Below, piece after piece: positions 7,197 through 12,559 of a DNA stretch of 12,559 nt. How positions within the stretch are numbered: position 1 is the stretch's first letter; each line of letters begins with the position of its first letter. Position numbers and translations under genes: made by a program. The stretch comes from Verrucomicrobiota bacterium. GTDB lineage: Bacteria; Verrucomicrobiota; Verrucomicrobiia; Chthoniobacterales; UBA10450. Below the pieces are notes generated by a model. It did no database searches, had not been told where the DNA came from, and saw nothing but the letters and a program-made list of their open reading frames with translations. The stretch is taken from positions 1 through 12,559 of the forward strand of contig QHNU01000063.1 in assembly GCA_003218525.1 (NCBI GenBank), given 5' to 3'.

Positions 7197-8096
7197 TTAG
7201 AACTCCCTCCACGTGATGAGTTGCGCGGCCGTTCCGGCTCGGCGGAAAACGAGCTGAACCACGCGCGTGACATCTCCCGATCGGCCAGTACTGACGACGC
7301 GCAGAACGGAATCTTTAAAAGAGATGAACGGCGAAAGCGCCTGAAATTGCTGAGGCGAGATCCCGAGGGCGACTCGAATATCCTCCAAGCTCTTAAACGT
7401 TGCGTCGTCAATTGTGGCATCGGCTCCGTCAGGACCTCGCCGCAATTGCAAAAACCGATCGACTAATTCGTCTGTCATTCCGGGCAGGGCGCGCAGAACA
7501 TCGCGCGACGCCCACGCGACGTCGACCGGGCCGGTGCTGTTGACAGTGAGCTCCTCGTCCCACCCGGGCGCCGCCGTGAACACCTCCCAGCCTTTCACTT
7601 TTTTCAAATCCTCAAGCCGGGTGAGAAGTGTATTTGCAGGTTGATAACCATCGCCCGCTTCGGCGCCATTCAGGCGGACAAGATCATCGGGATCGACCCA
7701 ATCGAGCAAACAGTCAATCATCCGATCGCGTTCATTTAGATCGATGCCTTTGATTTCAAGATAACGCTTTAGTATTTCAATTCGGAGCGGATTCTCCCCC
7801 GCGACAAGCCAGTTTAGGTTCAATCGCCCGCCCTCACCGGTTAGACGGGCACTGTAGGTTTGACCGTGACCGAATTTGCCTTGGAGATTTTGCGATCCTG
7901 GTCTGATTGAAGGATGCATGGCAATTTCCGCGCCCGACGCCGCCATCGCTTCTGCTTCGACAATACGATTTTCGGTGCCAGAAATGGTGAGCCGTGAATT
8001 GATATCGAGCGCCCACGACATTACCAATGCCGCCAGCAAAAAAAGCGCCCAGAGTGACAACAATAAGGCGGTACCGCGCGATTTTGAGTGGCTCAT
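7197..8096 (-). CDS. gspK: Minor pseudopilin GspK
   Basis: GspK is the large minor pseudopilin that caps the pseudopilus tip. The frame is open for another 61 codons upstream, but the ATG at 8096, overlapping the gspJ stop as ATGA, gives a proper prepilin start: MSHSKSRG followed by TALLLSLWALFLLAALV. As usual for GspK, mature position +5 is not Glu. The 299-residue length is normal. Family marks are GRLNLNWLVAGE (90-101), LLDWVDPDD (130-138) with NGAEAGDGY (143-151), and LEDLKKVKGW (161-170). Helical GspK domain sequence and a possible helix-hairpin-helix (ALPGMTDELVDRF, 203-215) follow. The Asp-rich loop is where known GspK proteins bind calcium. Confidence 0.93.
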   Translation of the reverse strand: MSHSKSRGTALLLSLWALFLLAALVMSWALDINSRLTISGTENRIVEAEAMAASGAEIAMHPSIRPGSQNLQGKFGHGQTYSARLTGEGGRLNLNWLVAGENPLRIEILKRYLEIKGIDLNERDRMIDCLLDWVDPDDLVRLNGAEAGDGYQPANTLLTRLEDLKKVKGWEVFTAAPGWDEELTVNSTGPVDVAWASRDVLRALPGMTDELVDRFLQLRRGPDGADATIDDATFKSLEDIRVALGISPQQFQALSPFISFKDSVLRVVSTGRSGDVTRVVQLVFRRAGTAAQLITWREF

Positions 8097-8722
8097 AGGG
8101 GGGTTCGCGCCAGCGGCACGATAATCTCGACTGGGACCGAAGCATCGTTGCGACCGATCACGATTTTGACCAAGCGCGGCAGCGTGACGGTATCGACCCA
8201 ACGCTGCACCCATGTGTTTAAGCGCGAATCGAAGTAGCGAATCTGCAAACTGCCGACATTGTCGATTAAACGAATCCATGTCTCGTGCCCGTTCGAGACG
8301 GCGGTATCATTTTTCGGCTTTCGCAAAATCCCGAGGTCGAGTCGGTTCGTTTTCGAGTCATGCGCGCGTAATCGCAGGCTCACGCGATAATCGCCATTTG
8401 CGTACCGGGTCAGCAAGCCGGGACCGGCGCTGCAAAGCCACGTCACTTCATCCCGATCGCGCTCATTTACTTTTAATGCGTCGCCAAGCAATGCCCCGGT
8501 TCCAGACGGTATATTTTGCAATTGTTGCATCAGCAACTCTCGCAGTCCGTCATAATCCGCGTCCTTCGATTCAGCCGCCGCGGAGACTCGCATGGCCACA
8601 ATGTTCATTTGGACGAAGCGGTAAATGGCGAACGACATCATCGCCAGAATGGTCACCGCCAGGGTGATCTCCAGAAGAGTAAACGCCAAAAGGCGTTTGC
8701 AATCAGCGCGGACGATAGACAT
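8093..8722 (-). CDS. gspJ: Minor pseudopilin GspJ
   Basis: GspJ is part of the H-I-J-K tip complex that starts pseudopilus assembly. The ATG at 8722 gives a 209-residue protein with leader MSIVRADCKRLLA followed by FTLLEITLAVTILAMMSFAI. Mature Phe+1 and Glu+5 (E18) are present, but residue -1 is Ala13 rather than the nearly invariant Gly. An upstream in-frame ATG at 8758 would lengthen the leader to 25 residues and seems less likely. The C-terminal half has the GspJ pattern IRYFDSRLNTWVQRW (161-175) and TLPRLVKIVI (180-189). It overlaps the gspI end by 20 bases and gspK by an ATGA. Confidence 0.9.
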   Translation of the reverse strand: MSIVRADCKRLLAFTLLEITLAVTILAMMSFAIYRFVQMNIVAMRVSAAAESKDADYDGLRELLMQQLQNIPSGTGALLGDALKVNERDRDEVTWLCSAGPGLLTRYANGDYRVSLRLRAHDSKTNRLDLGILRKPKNDTAVSNGHETWIRLIDNVGSLQIRYFDSRLNTWVQRWVDTVTLPRLVKIVIGRNDASVPVEIIVPLARTPL

Positions 8723-9128
8723 AAAACGCGATTTGCTTTGATTGTCGGGCGCCGCCATGCGTCCATTGGGCGGTTAAGGTCACGCGACTGATCCCAATGA
8801 TAGGCGTTAGAAAAGTCCCGCCCGTGGTGCCGGCAATCGAGCTCTCCTCTTTCAAGTCCTCCGGCTGGGTCTTTTGCAAAAGGCGCACGATTCCATAACC
8901 GGTATCGATTTTGATTTCCCTCTCGGGGTCAGGTTGGCCAGGCGTGGTTTGCACTTCGGCCATGCGATTGGCCAGGATTTGTCGAACCCGCGCATCGTCG
9001 GCGCTCAATCCGCTGGCGGTCACGCAATTGTTCACCGCCCGACCGAGCGCTATGACGCCAATCGCGAAAATGGCCAGCCCGAGCATGACCTCGTAAAGGG
9101 CGAACCCGGCGTCCTTAGCGCGGCGCAT
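8703..9128 (-). CDS. gspI: Minor pseudopilin GspI
   Basis: GspI is a minor pseudopilin of the T2SS tip complex, in other systems the core partner of GspJ and GspK. The ATG at 9128 gives 141 residues with leader MRRAKDAG, cleavage after G8, mature FALYEVMLGLAIFAIGVIAL and Glu+5 (E13). The TTG at 9137 nine bases upstream is a possible but weaker start. ARVRQILANRMAEVQ (46-60) and the late strand VTLTAQWTHGGARQSKQIAF (116-135) fit the family pattern (conserved 'A..la.nr..e' helix, then W and a final strand). It overlaps the gspH stop by 14 bases and gspJ by 20. Confidence 0.92.
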   Translation of the reverse strand: MRRAKDAGFALYEVMLGLAIFAIGVIALGRAVNNCVTASGLSADDARVRQILANRMAEVQTTPGQPDPEREIKIDTGYGIVRLLQKTQPEDLKEESSIAGTTGGTFLTPIIGISRVTLTAQWTHGGARQSKQIAFYVYRPR

Positions 9129-9588
9129 AAGCAACAACTTCCGAGAGCGCGCTCAAAGGAGAATACTCCGTCGCCCACGATCCATCACGCCCGGCGAATG
9201 TGACCCGCAACGGTTCGCACACACCCGATTCCCAAAAAATCCATTCCGGCAACGGCTTTTTTGTTAGCGCTGCCGGGAATTCGACCTGCCATTTGTCAGC
9301 TTTCGAGACCAGTAGGCTGTCGATTGGAACATGCTCTTCTGTCTTCAAAAAAAGGGCTGGTCGGAGGGACACGTCGTGATCACCCCAGACAATCAAATAC
9401 GCCCGGTGCTGGGCGAGGCTGCGTTCGTGAGCTTGGCGCACCAGGCTGTTGAAACGATCGAGGGAGCGGTGGAGTCGCTTATCGGCCAAGACTCCGGAAA
9501 GACTCGGTACGGCCAAGCCAAGCAACAGGACCAGAATAAATACCGCGATTACGAGTTCAAATAGGGTGAAACCATCGCGGTGCTTCAT
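9115..9588 (-). CDS. gspH: Minor pseudopilin GspH
   Basis: This is the first gene of the minus-strand T2SS operon, a 157-residue pseudopilin that joins the shaft to the I-J-K tip. It begins MKHRDG followed by FTLFELVIAVFILVLLLGLA: cleavage after G6, Phe+1 and Glu+5 (E11). The hydrophobic helix continues into VPSLSGVLADKRLHRSLDRF (27-46) and RQAHERSLAQHRAYLIV (51-67), the usual GspH/FimT helix and first strand. The C-terminal beta domain carries EPLRVTFAGRDGSWATEYS (125-143), matching the GspH pattern. FimT-type minor pilin is the alternative; the IJKLM context decides for GspH. No Shine-Dalgarno sequence precedes the ATG. Confidence 0.9.
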   Translation of the reverse strand: MKHRDGFTLFELVIAVFILVLLLGLAVPSLSGVLADKRLHRSLDRFNSLVRQAHERSLAQHRAYLIVWGDHDVSLRPALFLKTEEHVPIDSLLVSKADKWQVEFPAALTKKPLPEWIFWESGVCEPLRVTFAGRDGSWATEYSPLSALSEVVAYAPR

Positions 9589-9710
9589 AAGGCAAATTTA
9601 CGACGTAGGAGCAAAATCACAATCAGACCGAAAGAACAATTCGCCGCTAAAAAATGGCAACCTACCGGCAGCATTGAGTTTATGGTTATGGTAATCGTTC
9701 ATCATAGCGA
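9589..9710. promoter_or_regulatory. Divergent intergenic region between gspH and the FTR1 gene
   Basis: These 122 bases must hold the promoters of both the minus-strand secretion operon and the plus-strand iron unit. On the minus strand TTGTGA (9622-9617) is 16 bases from TAAATT (9600-9595), each four of six to consensus. On the plus strand TTGAGT (9674-9679) has no convincing -10. Immediately before the FTR1 start, 9684-9702 matches 12 of 19 positions of the E. coli Fur box consensus, but the inverted-repeat symmetry is poor, so an iron-responsive operator is only a suggestion. No terminator hairpin is seen. Confidence 0.3.
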
Positions 9711-10766
9711 ATGAGTAGCACTTCACGAACCGCTATTCGGACCGCCAGCGCCCGTGCCGGCCTTGTGATCTCGGCGCTCTGCGTGATCGCATTTTTGATC
9801 TGGCAGGGAATCGCTGCTCAAGGCGCACCCGATCCACTGGGCGCGCGCACGAATCCAACCGTGGCTGCTTTGGACATCGCGGTGTTAGTGTTTCGTGAGG
9901 GTCTGGAATGTATTTTAGTCCTGGCCGCGATCACAGCGAGCATGACGGGCGCAAGACGAGCTTATCGGCGACCAGTTGCCGTCGGAGCCGGCTTCGCCTT
10001 TTTCGCCACTCTGCTGACATGGTGTATCGCGGTCGGGATCATGAGCCAATTAACTGAAAGTGTACCAGCTCTGGATTTGCAGGCGGCGACTGGTCTTCTC
10101 GCGGTCATTGTCTTGCTCGTGATCATGAATTGGTTCTTTCACAAAATTTACTGGGGAGGCTGGATTCGCGCTCACAATCGAAGACGAAAATCGCTAATCG
10201 ACAATGGTAGGATGACCGAGGTATCAACGACTCGTCTCCGGTGGGGACTGATCCTTCTCGGTTTCACCTCGCTTTATCGTGAAGGATTTGAGGTTGTACT
10301 ATTTCTACAGAGCTATAATCTGCGCTTGGGCGGCGGGGTTGTCTTGAAAGGAACACTGCTCGGCCTCGCACTTTCGGGCGTCGTCGCAGTGCTAACCTTC
10401 GTGCTCCAACAGCGCCTCCCTTATCGCAAGATGTTGATTGCAACCGGCATCCTGCTCGGTGTCGTCCTACTGGTGATGGTGGGCGAGCAGGCCCAGGAGA
10501 TGCAACTTGCTCATTGGATACCGACTACACCTATCCAGTCTCTGGCGAATTTTATTCCTCCCTGGTTGAACCTGTGGTTTGCCGTCTTCCCTACCTACGA
10601 AACCATCACTGCACAATTGCTCGCTGCGGGTCTGGTCATCGGTTCTTATTATGCCGCGCGGCATTTCGGGGCCCGTTCATCGCCGGCAACCGAGCCGTTG
10701 CAGCCGCCGGGGCAATCGCGCATTAATACAGGGTTGATCAAACGGCTGCCGGTGGTAGCTCGCTGA
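9711..10766 (+). CDS. FTR1-family iron permease
   Basis: FTR1/EfeU permeases carry iron through the inner membrane, usually Fe(III) produced by oxidation of Fe(II) at the outer face. This 351-residue protein has both diagnostic REXXE motifs within helices: REGLE (62-66) and REGFE (190-194). The third acidic motif of the family is at EQAQEMQ (259-265). About seven hydrophobic segments are visible, near 16-38, 51-75, 88-112, 122-142, 176-200, 208-232 and 240-258, with another near 296-316. The N-terminal helix may be an uncleaved signal or an extra segment. The tail is polar and basic. It is followed after 25 bases by the barrel gene and then the cytochrome. No EfeO or EfeB partner is seen. Start is the ATG at 9711, with no Shine-Dalgarno sequence. 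Confidence 0.93.
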   Translation: MSSTSRTAIRTASARAGLVISALCVIAFLIWQGIAAQGAPDPLGARTNPTVAALDIAVLVFREGLECILVLAAITASMTGARRAYRRPVAVGAGFAFFATLLTWCIAVGIMSQLTESVPALDLQAATGLLAVIVLLVIMNWFFHKIYWGGWIRAHNRRRKSLIDNGRMTEVSTTRLRWGLILLGFTSLYREGFEVVLFLQSYNLRLGGGVVLKGTLLGLALSGVVAVLTFVLQQRLPYRKMLIATGILLGVVLLVMVGEQAQEMQLAHWIPTTPIQSLANFIPPWLNLWFAVFPTYETITAQLLAAGLVIGSYYAARHFGARSSPATEPLQPPGQSRINTGLIKRLPVVAR

Positions 10767-10791
10767 ACGATTTCTCCCACGGGACCCGGCG

Positions 10792-11532
10792 ATGCACCGA
10801 TCCCTTCTTTGCGGGCTCGCCCTGATCCTATTCTCCCAGCCCTGCTTCGCCGGCGCCCGACACTTCGGGTATTTATATGAGGCGCCCACAACCCCACCCG
10901 GGATCTTTGAGCTCGAGAACTATGCGACTGAGAGATTCGGAGAGCGTGGTTTTGACCAGTCAGACTTTCGGCACGAACTCGAGTTCGGCATCACCGATCG
11001 GCTGCAAGCCAGCATTTACTTCGCGAACTGGAGTTATGTTCGAAAAGGCCACAAGAGTGGCACGCGTTACGACAGCGCGTCGCTCGAAACAATTTACAAT
11101 TTCAGCAACCCAGCAGGCGATCCGATCGGCATTTCCCTTTACCAGGAACTGAGCACGGGCCGTCGCGTGATCGAATCGGAAACAAAATTGATCGCGCAGA
11201 AAAACTTCGGACCCCTTATTCTCGCCTACAACTTCACAGTTGAAGCCGAATGGGACGGCGAAGGTTTGCGCGAACATGCCGGCGAGTTGCAACAAGCTTT
11301 TGGCGCCAGCTATGAACTCGCACCGCGCGTCTCTGTGGGTGCGGAAATGTTATACGAAATCGTCCTGCCTGATTGGCAATGCACCAAGTCCGCAAATAAC
11401 TTTTTTGTGGGGCCGAATTTCTCGTATCGAGGCGATCGCTGGTTCGCAACCGTAACCGCTCTGGCTCAGGTGACAGATACGGCGAACGAGCCCGATTACC
11501 AAGTTCGGCTCATCTTCGGCGTGGCATTATGA
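10792..11532 (+). CDS. Probable outer-membrane beta-barrel protein linked to FTR1
   Basis: A 246-residue exported protein. Residues 1-20 (MHRSLLCGLALILFSQPCFA) are a signal peptide with cleavage after CFA. The mature part alternates short amphipathic strands with polar turns. Examples are HELEFGITDRLQASIYFANW (65-84), YNFSNPAGDPIGISLYQELS (103-122), LILAYNFTVEAEW (143-155), ASYELAPRVSVGAEMLYEI (171-189) and a terminal YQVRLIFGVAL. The 'E.GITDRLQ' strand style is common in small outer-membrane porin-like proteins that monitor or carry unknown solutes. No plug domain or TonB box is seen, so it is not a TonB receptor. Its stop overlaps the cytochrome start (ATGA), so the two are probably made together. 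Substrate unknown; iron is suggested only by the context. Confidence 0.75.
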   Translation: MHRSLLCGLALILFSQPCFAGARHFGYLYEAPTTPPGIFELENYATERFGERGFDQSDFRHELEFGITDRLQASIYFANWSYVRKGHKSGTRYDSASLETIYNFSNPAGDPIGISLYQELSTGRRVIESETKLIAQKNFGPLILAYNFTVEAEWDGEGLREHAGELQQAFGASYELAPRVSVGAEMLYEIVLPDWQCTKSANNFFVGPNFSYRGDRWFATVTALAQVTDTANEPDYQVRLIFGVAL

Positions 11533-11867
11533 GACATTGCGCCAAGCTGATCATAGTCGTGCTTTCGCTTTTTCTCGTGGCGTGTGCAACCGGTGACTTC
11601 GCTCCCCCTCCGAGGGTTTCGCCAGCGCTGATTGCGAGCGCGCGTTTGGATCGCATTAGCGCGCAAGAACTCTCGATCGGGCGCGAAGTTTTTGTTTCGC
11701 GTTGCCTCGAATGCCACACCTTACCCTCAGTCGCAAAATATTCGCGCAATGAATGGCCGCGCTTGGTCGCGCGCATGGCCGGACGGGCAAATCTGACGGT
11801 GTCCGATCAAGAGGCGGTGACCAGCTATTTGCGCGCCGCGTCGGGGACAGGCGAGCCCCACTCATAA
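11529..11867 (+). CDS. Small c-type cytochrome lipoprotein
   Basis: A 112-residue exported mono-haem cytochrome. The N-terminus MRHCAKLIIVVLSLFLVAC ends in a lipobox (LVAC, C19), so the mature protein should be lipid-anchored in the envelope. A linker rich in Pro and Ala follows. The haem-binding motif CLECH lies at 59-63, with H63 as proximal ligand. M83 in WPRLVARMAGRA (76-87) is the likely distal ligand. The closing helix QEAVTSYLRAA is typical of class I cytochrome c domains. The ATG overlaps the barrel gene stop (ATGA). Together with the FTR1 permease this suggests electron transfer linked to iron oxidation or reduction, which is my inference. A terminal-oxidase or dehydrogenase role cannot be excluded. 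Confidence 0.88.
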   Translation: MRHCAKLIIVVLSLFLVACATGDFAPPPRVSPALIASARLDRISAQELSIGREVFVSRCLECHTLPSVAKYSRNEWPRLVARMAGRANLTVSDQEAVTSYLRAASGTGEPHS

Positions 11868-11910
11868 GGCGCCGGAGCCGAAGGCACGCTCCTAGCTTCG
11901 TTGCCCTGGC

Positions 11911-12559
11911 ATGTATAAAACGATCGTCGACGCGCTTCTCACGGGCATGTTGCAAACGAGCGACGGAGTTTCCGATTTGCTCTTCATTTGCGGCCGGCCA
12001 CCCTTGGTCGAAGTGCATGGGCAGCTCACGGAGTTTCCGATCGACACGCCCACCGGATTGCTCGACGAACCGCTGATCGAACAAATCGCGGAGCATGTCA
12101 TCGACGGAAAAGAACGTTTGATGCGAGATTTCGCGGAGTCCGGCGCCTGTGATTGCAGTTACGCGCTTCCCGATGTGGCAAGATTCCGCGTAAATATCTT
12201 CAAACAATGCGGGCGGCGGGGCATCGTTATGCGCAAATTGCCTACGGAAATTCCGACGCTCGAGTCGCTCGGGTTGCCCCCGGTCTTCCGGGAAATGCTG
12301 AAGGAAAAAAATGGCATCATTTTGGTCACCGGCGGTACCGGTAGCGGTAAAACAACAACGCTTGCGGCCATGCTCAATGAATTGAACGCCACTCAGCAAA
12401 TTCACATCGTCACACTGGAGGACCCGATTGAGTATAGACATTCCCATCGCCAAGCTGCCATGAGCCAGCGCGAACTTGGGAACGATTTTCCAACGTTCGC
12501 CAGCGGACTTCGCGCCGCCATGCGGCAAGCTCCAAAAGTGATTTTGGTGGGCGAAATTC
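11911..12559 (+). CDS. PilT/PilU-family pilus retraction ATPase, N-terminal part (cut by window edge)
   Basis: A cytoplasmic hexameric ATPase of the PilT family, which powers retraction of type IV pili. The 216 visible residues start MYKTIVDALLTGML at the ATG at 11911. The PAS-like N-domain has SDLLFICGRPPLVEVHGQL (21-39), the family's usual 'SDlh...g.pP..r..G.L'. FRVNIFKQCGRRGIVMRKLP (92-111) follows. The core has Walker A GGTGSGKTTT (141-150), the Asp box TLEDPIEY (168-175) and the start of Walker B, VILVGEI (210-216), where the window ends; GERD-like and AIRNLI-like motifs would lie beyond. APKVILVGE replaces the more usual 'DPDVILVGE'. It is not GspE: the long GspE N-domain is absent. PilT or PilU cannot be told apart here. 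It lies 43 bases after the cytochrome gene without a visible terminator. Confidence 0.92.
   Translation, partial: MYKTIVDALLTGMLQTSDGVSDLLFICGRPPLVEVHGQLTEFPIDTPTGLLDEPLIEQIAEHVIDGKERLMRDFAESGACDCSYALPDVARFRVNIFKQCGRRGIVMRKLPTEIPTLESLGLPPVFREMLKEKNGIILVTGGTGSGKTTTLAAMLNELNATQQIHIVTLEDPIEYRHSHRQAAMSQRELGNDFPTFASGLRAAMRQAPKVILVGEI

Noticed and set aside
8097..8279. N-terminal extension of GspK by 61 codons
   Set aside because: It would put a long sequence in front of the prepilin-type leader and lies inside gspJ. The ATG at 8096 with an ATGA overlap explains the gene better.
11656..12528. Long 290-codon open frame on the minus strand opposite the cytochrome and PilT-family genes
   Set aside because: The plus strand here encodes two proteins with clear motifs (CXXCH haem site, Walker A, Asp box). 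The antisense translation is Arg/His/Cys-rich with no domain and is a codon-bias shadow.
1..12559. CRISPR arrays, insertion sequences, attachment sites or phage genes
   Set aside because: No regularly spaced direct repeats, no transposase or integrase motifs and no terminal inverted repeats were seen. The tRNA-Cys 3' end has no nearby integrase or visible duplicate of its end.

Overview
This window looks like chromosomal DNA from a Gram-negative bacterium of moderate GC content. I favour Verrucomicrobiota (Chthoniobacter/Udaeobacter-like soil lineages). The reasons are a divergent type II secretion (T2SS) cluster with a GspC-like protein of the 'RSPF' type, an extra exported protein inside the cluster, and translation starts that almost all lack a Shine-Dalgarno sequence. 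The phylum assignment is an inference from protein style and gene order; no database comparison was possible.

Layout. Positions 1-880 (minus) carry the N-terminal two thirds of HemL (glutamate-1-semialdehyde aminomutase), cut by the window edge. A tRNA-Cys(GCA) follows on the plus strand (992-1063) with a good sigma-70-type promoter. At 1195-1887 (minus) lie a four-helix membrane protein and a doubtful small ORF behind it.

From 1977 to 9588 the window is a T2SS / type IV pilus-like cluster built as two converging arms. The plus arm is gspF - unknown exported protein - gspG (1977-4766). The minus arm, read from 9588 down to 4779, is gspH - gspI - gspJ - gspK - gspL - gspM - gspC-like gene. 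Its genes mostly overlap by a few bases (ATGA or slightly longer), which suggests translational coupling. The arms meet tail to tail with only 12 bases between stop codons. Together they encode the inner-membrane platform (F, L, M), the major pseudopilin (G), all four minor pseudopilins (H, I, J, K) and a periplasmic connector-like protein. The secretin (GspD), the assembly ATPase (GspE) and the prepilin peptidase are not in this window.

Positions 9711-11867 (plus) form a compact three-gene unit: an FTR1-family iron permease, a probable outer-membrane beta-barrel protein, and a small c-type cytochrome lipoprotein whose start codon overlaps the barrel gene's stop. I read this as a candidate envelope-spanning iron-uptake module in which the haem protein could take electrons from Fe(II). 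This is the most interesting system here, and its function is a hypothesis.

From 11911 to the right edge (plus) is the N-terminal part of a PilT/PilU-family retraction ATPase, cut within its Walker B region. It sits 43 bases after the cytochrome gene.
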